Source of the DNA: Desulfovibrio sp. UBA6121
GTDB lineage: Bacteria > Desulfobacterota > Desulfovibrionia > Desulfovibrionales > Desulfovibrionaceae
DNA length: 9,434 bases
Direction of reading: 5' to 3'
Assembly (NCBI GenBank): GCA_002422505.1
Contig: DIVX01000068.1
Location: 1 to 9,434, forward strand
The position numbers and the translations under genes were made by a program. Position 1 is the first letter of the stretch, and each line of letters starts with the position of its first letter. The notes beneath the pieces were generated by a model. It was not told the DNA's origin and made no database searches. It saw only the letters and a list, made by a program, of their open reading frames with translations. Shown one piece after another: positions 1 to 6,326 of the stretch.

Positions 1-69
1 GGCCATGGCCAGGAAGGCCGGCAGCAGCAGGGACAGGGCCAGCAGGGCGACAAGCGCGATTTTCTTCAT
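1..69 (-). CDS. tmcA: Start of an exported protein, probably the Tmc cytochrome c3 TmcA (partial)
   Basis: Only the first 23 codons are in the window. They read MKKIALVALLALSL followed by more hydrophobic residues and end in FLAMA, a typical Sec signal peptide: two lysines, a Leu/Ala-rich core and a small-residue cleavage region. The ATG at 67-69 has a purine-rich ribosome binding site (AGGGGAGAA, about 75-83) and lies 18 bases downstream of the tmcB stop codon, so it belongs to the same operon. No CxxCH haem motif falls inside the visible part. The name therefore rests on context: in Desulfovibrio the tmc genes include a periplasmic type II tetrahaem cytochrome c3 (TmcA) that passes electrons from periplasmic hydrogenase/cytochrome c3 to the membrane complex. 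Another exported protein remains possible. Confidence 0.7.
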   Translation of the reverse strand, partial: MKKIALVALLALSLLLPAFLAMA

Positions 70-87
70 GTTCGTTCTCCCCTCGCC

Positions 88-1404
88 CTAGCTCGGCTTT
101 TCCATGCACTCGTAGATGATGTCGCCAAGGAACTTGATGTGCATGTCCAGCTTGTAGCGGTGGACCGTGTCTTCCAGTCCGCCGTGGCAGTTGTGGCACG
201 GCGCCACGATGGTCTTCACGCCCGTGGCGCGCAGTTCCTCGGCCTTGGCCTTGCTTCCGTCCAGCCGGACGTTCTTGAACGGCGGGCCGCAGTTGATCAC
301 GCCGCCGCCCGCGGTGCAGCAGATGTTGTGCTCGCGGTTGGAGGCGGTCTCGATGATCGGGCCGTCCACCAGGAAGCGCACGAGTTCGCGGAGCTTCTCG
401 TGATGGCCGCGGCCGCGGACCACGTTGCAGGGGTCGTGCACCGTCACCGGCCCGGGGTACTTCTTGGCCAGCTTGATCTTGCCCTGCTTCATGAGCTCCC
501 AGAAGAACTCGATGGAGTGGATCACCGGCACGGGGTACATCTTCCAGGCCACCCAGCGGTTGCCCATGTCGTAGACCGAGCGGAAGGCGTGGCCGCACTC
601 GCCCATGACGATGCGCTTGACCTTGAGCTTCTGCGCGCTCTCAAAGTGCTTGCGCTTCAGCCGACCCATCATCTCGAAGTCGCCGGTGAACATGCACATG
701 TCGGAGTTGTCCCAGCCGGGCTCGGAGGGCATGGTCCAATCCACACCGGCGGCATGCATGATGGCCGCAGCCTGGTAGATGAGCTGCGTGCGGAACTTGG
801 GCTCCGGCGCGATGACCGAGTAGTAGATGTCCGCGCCCTCTTTATCAAGCGGAATGCGCAGGCCGGGGAATTCCTCGCGGGCCTCGTCCTCCTGCCACAT
901 GAGCGTGTCGGTCCATTCGTCATCCTTCACCCACATCTGGTTGAAGGTGGCCGAGTGGCTGTGGGCGGTATCTTGAATGTACTGCGGAGTAACGCCCAGC
1001 TTGTGGCAAATGCGCCGCACCGTGCTCATGATGTAGCCGGTGTCGATGCCGATGGGGCAATAATGCACGCAACGGCGGCACAGGTTGCATTCGGTGTAGG
1101 CCAGCTGCGCCATGCCGTAGATGAACTCCGGGCTGACCTTGCCGCCGGTCTTCAGCAGCACGCCCATGGTCGCCTGCACTTTGGCCGCCGGGGTGTAGCT
1201 CGGGTCGTCCGGGTGCGACTGCGAGAAGTGGCAAGCCTGGGCGCACAAGCCGCAACGCATGCAGGTTTCGGCGTAGGCCTTGAGCTTGGCGCCGGTTTCG
1301 CCGCTGATGACGGCGTTGACTGTTTTCTGGATTTGCTCCGGGGTGAGTTTGGAAACCCCACCCCGAAGCCCAACGTCTTCGATGAGTCTATCTGCGATGC
1401 CCAT
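88..1404 (-). CDS. tmcB: Tmc complex FeS subunit TmcB (HdrD-like, two 4Fe-4S motifs plus CCG domain)
   Basis: This 438-residue protein resembles the HdrD family and is the cytoplasm-facing iron-sulfur subunit of the Tmc redox complex. Two ferredoxin-type 4Fe-4S motifs are complete: C48-C51-C54-C58 and C106-C109-C112-C116, the last followed by Pro. The C-terminal half carries a cysteine-rich CCG module: C326 (HDPC), C362-C363 (ICCTAGGG) and C403-x2-C406 (APCHNC). The N-terminal copy of that module is reduced to C237 and C270 (GECGHA). In heterodisulfide reductase such modules hold a catalytic non-cubane 4Fe-4S cluster; in Tmc the physiological substrate is not settled. The start at 1404 has a strong ribosome binding site (AAGGAGG, 1413-1419). 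It lies 21 bases after tmcC and 18 before tmcA, so the genes are co-transcribed. There is no signal peptide. The family is clear; the subunit name also depends on the neighbours. Confidence 0.9.
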   Translation of the reverse strand: MGIADRLIEDVGLRGGVSKLTPEQIQKTVNAVISGETGAKLKAYAETCMRCGLCAQACHFSQSHPDDPSYTPAAKVQATMGVLLKTGGKVSPEFIYGMAQLAYTECNLCRRCVHYCPIGIDTGYIMSTVRRICHKLGVTPQYIQDTAHSHSATFNQMWVKDDEWTDTLMWQEDEAREEFPGLRIPLDKEGADIYYSVIAPEPKFRTQLIYQAAAIMHAAGVDWTMPSEPGWDNSDMCMFTGDFEMMGRLKRKHFESAQKLKVKRIVMGECGHAFRSVYDMGNRWVAWKMYPVPVIHSIEFFWELMKQGKIKLAKKYPGPVTVHDPCNVVRGRGHHEKLRELVRFLVDGPIIETASNREHNICCTAGGGVINCGPPFKNVRLDGSKAKAEELRATGVKTIVAPCHNCHGGLEDTVHRYKLDMHIKFLGDIIYECMEKPS

Positions 1405-1425
1405 GTATCGTTCCTCCTTGGGGAG

Positions 1426-2085
1426 TTACCAGTCACGCGCGTGGCGCACGCCGCCGAACTCCGACCCCATGTAGGCGCGAGTGAAGGCGACGAAGACCAT
1501 GTGGGAGAGGCGGGTGAAGGGAATGGCCGCGAGCATGATCTCTCCGGCCACCACGTGCAGGATGATCATGAGATCGTAGTCCAGGAGCTGGTGGTAGGCC
1601 AGGAAACCGGTGAGAAAGGGCGCCAGCACGATGACCAGCGCGACCCAGTCCTGCGGGGTGGTGATGTAGCGCACCTCGGGCTGCATGATTCTGCGCCCGG
1701 CGAAAAACAGACAGGCGGCAATGACCACCAGGGTCATGATGTCGGCCACGTTGTCCGGAATGGTGACGTAGCTGACGCCGAAAGACTGGTCCCAAAGCAT
1801 CACGTGGGCCACCAGGAAGATGGGCGCGACCAGAAGGCAAATATGGAAGACGAAGGTGGCCACGGTCATGGCCGGATTTTTGCGCCAGCCAAGCGCGTTG
1901 AAGGGAATGAGCCAGTTGACGATGGAGCGCATCGAGTAAAACAGGCTCATGTAGGAGAGGGACACGGCGTCCTTCTGTTTGGCCAGTTGATACATGGAGA
2001 AGAGCCGCCAGGCCGAGCCCAGGAGAAAGATCCCCCACGCGGCCCAGGCCAGCGGCCCGGTGACGAATTCATACGCGGCGTTCAT
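1426..2085 (-). CDS. tmcC: Tmc complex integral membrane cytochrome b subunit TmcC
   Basis: A 219-residue hydrophobic protein with about five membrane segments (roughly residues 11-32, 74-97, 113-130, 147-165 and 171-190). Its layout resembles the NarI/DsrM-type cytochrome b subunits of membrane redox complexes. Candidate haem b ligands are His81 and His94 in the second segment, His165, His177 (ILHVVAGE) and His195. Its expected role is to carry electrons across the membrane between periplasmic cytochrome TmcA and cytoplasmic FeS protein TmcB. The ATG at 2083-2085 has an excellent ribosome binding site (AAGGAGGA, 2092-2099). Gaps of 21 bases on both sides, to tmcD and tmcB, place it mid-operon. 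The identity is supported by topology, histidines and neighbours; which histidines bind haem is inference. Confidence 0.88.
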   Translation of the reverse strand: MNAAYEFVTGPLAWAAWGIFLLGSAWRLFSMYQLAKQKDAVSLSYMSLFYSMRSIVNWLIPFNALGWRKNPAMTVATFVFHICLLVAPIFLVAHVMLWDQSFGVSYVTIPDNVADIMTLVVIAACLFFAGRRIMQPEVRYITTPQDWVALVIVLAPFLTGFLAYHQLLDYDLMIILHVVAGEIMLAAIPFTRLSHMVFVAFTRAYMGSEFGGVRHARDW

Positions 2086-2106
2086 GTCTGATCCTCCTTG
2101 GCGGAT

Positions 2107-3366
2107 TTACGCCTGAGCCACGTCGGCCACGATGCGCACGACGGAGCCTTTGTCGATGCCGCGGATGAGCAGCTTCTTGCCGTCCGGGCTGAAGGTGGGG
2201 TCGAAGACCTGGTCGAACTCGCGGGCAAAGGCCCGGCCGTCGACGACGATGGTCTGCCGCTTGCCCTTGCTCACCTTGGCGGCCACATGCCCGCCCACCT
2301 GGCTGATGACCGGCTTCCAGGCCATATCCCACACACCAGCCCAGGCGCGTCCGTTCACCAGCACCTGCCAGTCGGCGTTGTCCACGCAGCCAAGCGCCGC
2401 CACGGTCGCCCCCTCGCGGCAAATGACCAAATCGGTCACCACCGGGAAGGTCACGCCCCAGGCCTTGCCGTTCACGGCCACGGTGAATTTCCCGAAGTCC
2501 GGCGCCACAATGGCCGCAATGTTCTTGCCGTCCGGGCTAAAAATCTGCTGCCAGCACTGGCCGAACCGGGGCTCCCAGATAATCTGCCCGTCTTGGGCCA
2601 GACCCCAGCGGCCATTCAGCCGCACCGGGGCAACAACCTTGCCCGTGGCCGGGTTGAAACGCGGCTCCCAAACGCAGCCGTAAATTTCGTTCCAGGTCTT
2701 CCCATCCACGGCGATGGAGTAATCATACAAGTTTAGTCGGACCTGCGCGGCCACGTGTTCGCCTTTGGCGTCAAAAGCGGGGGTCCAGCAGTTCATGAAG
2801 TTGGCGTCCCAGCTCTGGCCGTTTACTGCCACGCCATAAACGCCTTTTTTAAAGGCCTCGATGTCCGCCGGTTTAAGCTGCGCCAGCTGCACCACGGCCG
2901 CCGAGGCCTTGCCATCGGCGGAGAGCACGCACTGGCTGGCATTCTCGTACAGGGTTTCCCAGGTCACGCCGTCTATGCACAGGCCGTATTCGCCGCCGCT
3001 CTGGATGCAGGCGGCAATGGCCTCGCCCTCTGGGGCGAACTGCGTGCTCCACATGAAGTCGAAGCTTTCTTCCCAGGCTTCGCCGTCAACGGCCAGGGTC
3101 CACATGCCGTCCTGCTGCACAATGGCGGTAAAGCGGCCGTCCGGGCTAAAGCGCGGGCACCAGGCCTTTTCAAAGGGGTTTTCCCACGCCTCGCCATTCA
3201 CAAGCGCCGTGAATCCGCCCTCCTCCAGGCTGGCCAGAACCGCCACGCGTTCCCCATCCGGCGAAATGTGATATTCCTCCAGCCAGGCGACGTTCTCCGG
3301 CCGCTCCATGCTGGCGAGGATCACGCGTTGTCCTGATTCCCAATCCCACAAAGCTGGTGGATGCAT
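2107..3366 (-). CDS. tmcD: Tmc complex Trp-rich repeat protein TmcD
   Basis: A 419-residue, tryptophan-rich protein with no signal peptide or membrane segment, matching the cytoplasmic TmcD subunit of the Tmc complex. It is made almost entirely of about nine repeats of roughly 45 residues. Each has a SPDG-type turn followed by a V[N/D]GxxW motif: VNGEAW, VDGEAW, IDGVTW, VNGQSW, VDGKTW, a degenerate QDGQIIW, VNGKAW, VNGRAW and VDGRAF. This suggests a WD40/TolB-like beta-propeller or similar all-beta fold, so a scaffold role is more likely than a redox one; no cofactor motif is visible. The start is ATG at 3364-3366, preceded by GGGGGAGGA (3372-3380). An in-frame GTG at 3384 lies upstream of that ribosome binding site and would make the protein six residues longer, which is unlikely. 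It is the first gene of the operon, so the promoter must lie in the divergent region above it. Confidence 0.85.
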   Translation of the reverse strand: MHPPALWDWESGQRVILASMERPENVAWLEEYHISPDGERVAVLASLEEGGFTALVNGEAWENPFEKAWCPRFSPDGRFTAIVQQDGMWTLAVDGEAWEESFDFMWSTQFAPEGEAIAACIQSGGEYGLCIDGVTWETLYENASQCVLSADGKASAAVVQLAQLKPADIEAFKKGVYGVAVNGQSWDANFMNCWTPAFDAKGEHVAAQVRLNLYDYSIAVDGKTWNEIYGCVWEPRFNPATGKVVAPVRLNGRWGLAQDGQIIWEPRFGQCWQQIFSPDGKNIAAIVAPDFGKFTVAVNGKAWGVTFPVVTDLVICREGATVAALGCVDNADWQVLVNGRAWAGVWDMAWKPVISQVGGHVAAKVSKGKRQTIVVDGRAFAREFDQVFDPTFSPDGKKLLIRGIDKGSVVRIVADVAQA

Positions 3367-3511
3367 GCCGTTCCTCCCCCGCACGAGGTGCGTGCGTCTT
3401 GAAAGTGCTCACACTTGAAAAATAGGCAAAACATACACTCCGCATCCAAGAGCAGAGCTATGAATAAGGAAATTTGCCGCGACTACGCTCGCTGAATGCA
3501 GTTTCACCTAC

Positions 3512-3528
3512 AATACTGCCACAGTATT
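3512..3528. promoter_or_regulatory. Perfect 7-3-7 dyad, candidate operator
   Basis: AATACTG-CCA-CAGTATT is a perfect inverted repeat with seven-base arms and a three-base centre. It lies about 146 bases upstream of the tmcD start and about 35 bases upstream of the putative -35 of the divergent Rrf2-receiver gene. Its size and symmetry fit a site for a dimeric winged-helix protein, and the adjacent Rrf2-family regulator is the natural candidate. No run of T follows on either strand, so a terminator is unlikely. Binding is inference. Confidence 0.5.
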
Positions 3529-3561
3529 TGATTTGAGGGAAGCCCTTTTTGGAACTTTTTG

Positions 3562-3612
3562 TTTACCTACGGCAAAAGTATGCATATATTATTAAAGCAC
3601 ACTTCTGCCGTA
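3562..3612 (+). promoter_or_regulatory. Candidate sigma70 promoter of the Rrf2-receiver gene, flanked by a split inverted repeat
   Basis: TTTACC (3562-3567), a 17-base spacer and TATATT (3585-3590) form a plausible rightward promoter, with transcription starting near 3597. A near-perfect inverted repeat overlaps it. The left arm TACGGCAAAAGT (3568-3579) matches the reverse complement of the right arm ACTTCTGCCGTA (3601-3612) at 11 of 12 positions. The arms are 33 bases apart centre to centre, about three helical turns, and lie in the spacer and just past the start site. The eight-base palindrome TATGCATA (3579-3586) sits between them. The arrangement suggests a repressor or autoregulation site; this is inferred from position only. 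Confidence 0.4.
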
Positions 3613-3739
3613 TGGCTTGATGAGGGCCGAAAAATGGGCTACTGCATACGCTGGCCATGTCAGAAAAGGCGACCACTGCGGTCTGGTATTGTGCAATGCG
3701 CCGCCAAGACAGACTATCTCTCATGCAAGGAGACCTCAT

Positions 3740-4666
3740 ATGCGCCTGACCACAAAAGGCCGGTATGGAATGCGCCTGGTGCTGGATATTGCCCAGCATG
3801 AAAAGTACGGCCCGGTGTCCATGGCGGAAACGGCCCTGCGCCAAGACATATCCGCCAAGTACCTGGAGCGCCTTGTGGGCGAGCTGCAACGCGCCGGCAT
3901 AGTGCGCAGCCTGCGCGGACGCGAGGGCGGCCACCTGCTGGCCGTGCCGCCGGAAAAGATCACCGTGGGCGACATTGTGCGCATTCTGGAGGGCGAAAGC
4001 GCCCAGCTGGCTTGCAGTCATAACAGGCTGTCCTGCCCGCGTTCGGTGCATTGCCTCACCCGCTCCATCTGGGTCGCCGCCGATCAGGCCATGTTCGAGA
4101 AGCTCGACTCCGTCACCGTGCGCGACATCATGGAAGACGGGCAGAACTGCCTGTCCAAGAAGCAGGCCGAAAAGGAGCGCCTGGAGCGCGGGCTTGCCGC
4201 CGCGCCAGAACCCGCCCTCGACGGCGCAACCCGCAGGCGGGCCGTGCGGCGCATCCTCAAGCAGCGCCAGAGCCTGGCGGAAACCCGCGCGCCCAGGCCC
4301 GACGGCGCGCCAAAGAAGATCATGGTGGTGGACGACGACCCGGACATCGTGGAGTACCTGGTCACCATCTTCCGCGACCGCGGCTACGACACCTGCTCGG
4401 CCACGGGCGGGGTGCAGGCCACGGAAACGCTGTTCAAAGAGAACCCGGACCTCATCACCCTGGACCTGGAAATGCCCGAGGAATGGGGACCGCGCTTTTA
4501 CCGCCGCTATGCCCGCATGCCAGAGTACAAGAACATTCCGGTCATCGTCATCAGCGGCCTGCCAGGCATCCATATGGCCATTCCCAAAGCCGTGGCCACG
4601 GTGTGCAAGCCCTTCGACCCCGCCGAGGTGCTGCGTCTGGTGGAGCAGAGCATCGGCGAGCCCTAG
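3740..4666 (+). CDS. Rrf2-family transcriptional regulator fused to a response-regulator receiver domain
   Basis: This 308-residue protein has two domains. Residues 1-135 are an Rrf2/IscR-type winged helix: MRLTTKGRYGMR at the start, the recognition-helix region SAKYLERLVGELQRAG, then the wing RGREGGHLL. Cys92, Cys99 and Cys105 follow, resembling the three-cysteine FeS site of IscR/NsrR but with C-x6-C-x5-C spacing instead of C-x5-C-x5-C. A charged linker (about 138-190) leads to a complete receiver domain (192-305): acidic pocket Asp198-Asp199-Asp200, phospho-acceptor Asp242 (TLDLEMP), Ser272 and Lys290 (KPF). The protein probably senses redox or iron-sulfur status plus a histidine-kinase signal. 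It is divergent from tmcDCBA, the likely target. The start at 3740 has AAGGAG at 3727-3732 and gives the canonical Rrf2 N-terminus. The domains are seen directly; cluster binding and target are inferred. No histidine kinase gene is in the window. Confidence 0.92.
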   Translation: MRLTTKGRYGMRLVLDIAQHEKYGPVSMAETALRQDISAKYLERLVGELQRAGIVRSLRGREGGHLLAVPPEKITVGDIVRILEGESAQLACSHNRLSCPRSVHCLTRSIWVAADQAMFEKLDSVTVRDIMEDGQNCLSKKQAEKERLERGLAAAPEPALDGATRRRAVRRILKQRQSLAETRAPRPDGAPKKIMVVDDDPDIVEYLVTIFRDRGYDTCSATGGVQATETLFKENPDLITLDLEMPEEWGPRFYRRYARMPEYKNIPVIVISGLPGIHMAIPKAVATVCKPFDPAEVLRLVEQSIGEP

Positions 4667-4678
4667 CGCCCCGGCGTG

Positions 4679-4711
4679 CGCGCCCGATTCGCGCCCGGTT
4701 CGCGCCCTGAC
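4679..4711. repeat. Three degenerate 11-base tandem repeats
   Basis: The units CGCGCCCGATT, CGCGCCCGGTT and CGCGCCCTGAC lie head to tail directly after the Rrf2-receiver stop codon. The third unit also forms the left arm of a hairpin: CCTGACC (4706-4712), loop GGGAA, GGTCAGG (4718-4724), extended by four more pairs past a bulged C. That hairpin has no T run and sits just upstream of the terminator. Role unknown. Confidence 0.55.
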
Positions 4712-4736
4712 CGGGAAGGTCAGGCGCGCGCCAAAC

Positions 4737-4779
4737 AAAAAGCCCCCTGCATAGCCGATGGCGTTCAAGGGGCTTTTTT
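4737..4779. terminator. Bidirectional intrinsic terminator
   Basis: The perfect ten-base arms AAAAAGCCCC (4737-4746) and GGGGCTTTTT (4769-4778) enclose a 22-base loop. On the plus strand the stem ends in a run of six T, terminating the Rrf2-receiver transcript 70 bases past its stop. On the minus strand it also ends in five T, so it can stop leftward transcripts from the esterase operon. It sits between these two convergent units. Confidence 0.85.
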
Positions 4780-5098
4780 GCGTCTGGCGCGGCGCGGTGT
4801 TTCCAGGGCGGGCGCTCAGGCGGGCCAAGAGCGACGAAACGAGCGGGGCTAGGCGAGGCGAGGCCAGGGCTGGGCGATGATTCGACGCGGCGCGGGCGGC
4901 GCAATCGCAGCAGCGGGCGGGTTGCCGCAAGAACCGCCTTGGGTTCGGCAGGCGCTTCAAACGTTCCCCGCGTGGCGTTCCCGGCGTGGCGTTCCCGGCG
5001 TGGCGTTCCCGGCAGGCAAACCAAACAGAACCGGCACGACAGCGCGAGGCGCGGGCAGGGTCAGGCGGGCGGCGCGGTGAACGCAGGTCGTGCGGGCT
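4780..5098. other. Gene-free interval between convergent genes
   Basis: These 319 GC-rich bases separate the terminator from the end of the esterase gene. Open frames crossing them have no convincing start or recognisable protein motif. The only structures seen are the 14-base tandem repeat at 4971-5012 and loosely repeated GAGGC/GGCGAGG motifs around 4848-4870. No RNA gene or promoter is evident. Confidence 0.5.
4971..5012. repeat. Three perfect 14-base tandem repeats
   Basis: CGTGGCGTTCCCGG occurs three times without a mismatch (4971-4984, 4985-4998, 4999-5012), with a partial leading copy CGTTCCCCG at 4962-4970. The period is not a multiple of three and no gene covers it, so it is an intergenic microsatellite-like array. 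Perfect identity suggests recent expansion, so copy number may vary between strains. Confidence 0.85.
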
Positions 5099-6322
5099 TC
5101 AGCGCCGCCGCCCGGCGCAGAACTCAAGCAGCAGGCCCGTGGCGTCCACGCCGGAACTGGGCGCATCGCAGTAGCGAAAGCGCTCACGCGGGCCGCCGGG
5201 CCAAGCGTGGCCGCCGCCCTTCACGATGACGAAGCGCAAAAAACCGCGCCCGCCCTTTTTGCCCGGCGCGGATTCCTCCACGCGGGCGGCGGCTGTTTCG
5301 CGCACCTTGGGCGCGGGCGCAAGGTCCAGGTTCTGCACCCAAAAATCCGCCTGAGCGCGGGCCGGGTGGTCCTCGCAAAAGCGGCCCGTGGCCGGGTGCG
5401 CCGCAGTTGGGGCAAAACGGGCCACCTGGTCGCGGTCGCCATGCACAATGAGCACAGGCAGCGCTTCCGTGGGCTTGGGGGCGTCGCAAGGCAGGTAGCC
5501 CGCAACGGAAACAAGCGTGGCGGCCACGCCGGGCCGCTCCAGCGCAAAGCGGCTGGCCAGCATGGCCCCGTTGGAAAAGCCCGCCAGATGGATGCGTTCC
5601 GGGTCGGCGCGATAGTCCTGCCGCAGGCGGTTCACCAGCACGGAAAGAAAGCCCACGTCGTCCACGCGGGCATCGCGCGCGTAGCCGCAGCAGCGCCAGG
5701 CGTTCCAGGTCTGGCCCTCGCCCTTGGCCTCGGCCGGGCCAAGCCCTTCTGGAAACACGGCCAGAAAGCCCGCTGCCGCAGCGCGGGCGGCCAAATTGGT
5801 CTGGCGCATGGCCTGAGCGGCGCTGCCCCCGGCCCCGTGCAGAAAGATGATCACCGGCAGCAGGGGCGCGGCCTGGCCCTTTTTGCGGGCCTGGAGCTTG
5901 GGCTGGGTGATGAGGGCGCGGCGTTCGGCACCGTCGTGGGTCAGGGTCAGCACCTGCGGGGCGGAGTGCTGCTTTGCCGCCGGGGCCGGGCTGACAGGCT
6001 GCGCGGCGGGGGCCTCCTGCCGCTGGGGCAAAGCCTGGGTCGAGGGCGCAAGGGCCCCCGGCACCACAGGGGCCACGGGGGCGGTGGGCGCAGCCGGGCC
6101 AGCGCCCGCCTTGCCCGCCCCGGTCTTGGAAAAATCCGTGCCCGTGCTGCCCTCCCGGCGGGAGGCCGGGGACTTGGTGATGGAGTCGAGCACATCCATG
6201 GCCATGCCGCTGGGCGCGGCGGCGAGGGCGGGCGCGGCCAAAAGCAGCGCCAGGCACAGCGTCGCAACGTGGCGCAGCGTTCTGTTCACCCCCGGGGCGA
6301 TGCTGGCGGGCCCGGCGCGCAT
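5099..6322 (-). CDS. Exported LpqC/PHB-depolymerase-family esterase
   Basis: A 407-residue alpha/beta-hydrolase of the LpqC/poly(3-hydroxybutyrate) depolymerase/feruloyl esterase group. After an N-terminal signal peptide (hydrophobic core about 19-33, cleavage near ALA34) comes a Pro/Ala-rich, probably unstructured linker (about 68-122), then the catalytic domain. Visible motifs are the oxyanion loop HGAGGS (162-167), the family signature around WNAWRCCGYA (206-215) with VDDVGFL, nucleophile Ser250 in GFSNG, probable acid Asp298 in HGDRD, and His372 in GGGHAWPGG. It should hydrolyse esters in the periplasm or outside the cell; the natural substrate cannot be told, and true PHB depolymerase activity is not implied. 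The start lies four bases after the stop of the methyltransferase-like gene upstream, so the two are co-transcribed. The ribosome binding site AGGGGA (6335-6340) is rather distant, so the exact start is less certain. Confidence 0.85.
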   Translation of the reverse strand: MRAGPASIAPGVNRTLRHVATLCLALLLAAPALAAAPSGMAMDVLDSITKSPASRREGSTGTDFSKTGAGKAGAGPAAPTAPVAPVVPGALAPSTQALPQRQEAPAAQPVSPAPAAKQHSAPQVLTLTHDGAERRALITQPKLQARKKGQAAPLLPVIIFLHGAGGSAAQAMRQTNLAARAAAAGFLAVFPEGLGPAEAKGEGQTWNAWRCCGYARDARVDDVGFLSVLVNRLRQDYRADPERIHLAGFSNGAMLASRFALERPGVAATLVSVAGYLPCDAPKPTEALPVLIVHGDRDQVARFAPTAAHPATGRFCEDHPARAQADFWVQNLDLAPAPKVRETAAARVEESAPGKKGGRGFLRFVIVKGGGHAWPGGPRERFRYCDAPSSGVDATGLLLEFCAGRRR

Positions 6323-6326
6323 GGCC

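Larger units (their letters stand above)
3367..3739. promoter_or_regulatory. Divergent control region between the tmc operon and the Rrf2-receiver gene
   Basis: This 373-base gene-free stretch is clearly richer in A+T than the coding regions around it. It must hold the promoters for tmcDCBA (leftward) and the Rrf2-receiver gene (rightward). It contains the perfect dyad at 3512-3528 and the long split inverted repeat at 3568-3612, listed separately. Close to tmcD there is a direct repeat CTTGAAA (3398-3404 and 3414-3420, 16-base period), with a smaller dyad AAGTG-N4-CACTT between (3403-3416). A weak leftward sigma70-like pair, TTGGAT (3449-3444) and TATTTT (3424-3419), has a 19-base spacer and is only a guess. 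On the Rrf2 side, the stretch from about 3597 to 3739 would be an untranslated leader of about 140 bases, containing a small palindrome ATTGTGCAAT at 3688-3697. Confidence 0.75.

Noticed and set aside
139..2091. Very long plus-strand open frame (about 650 codons)
   Set aside because: It is antisense to tmcB and tmcC, which have strong motifs and ribosome binding sites. Its His/Val/Ala/Gly-rich product is a typical GC-rich shadow.
3505..3530. Sigma54 promoter on the minus strand (TGGCAGTATTGTAGG)
   Set aside because: The -12 element has GG where the conserved GC is required, and the match lies inside the perfect dyad, which explains it better.
3617..3739. Longer N-terminus for the Rrf2-receiver protein, starting at 3617
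   Set aside because: No ribosome binding site there. The extra 41 residues are not Rrf2-like, while the ATG at 3740 gives the canonical MRLTTKGRYG start with AAGGAG upstream.
3563..4960. Minus-strand open frame of 465 codons opposite the Rrf2-receiver gene
   Set aside because: It runs through the bidirectional terminator and the intergenic repeats, has no recognisable domain and is opposite a clear gene.
4971..5012. CRISPR array
   Set aside because: The repeats are only 14 bases and directly abut, with no spacers and no cas genes.
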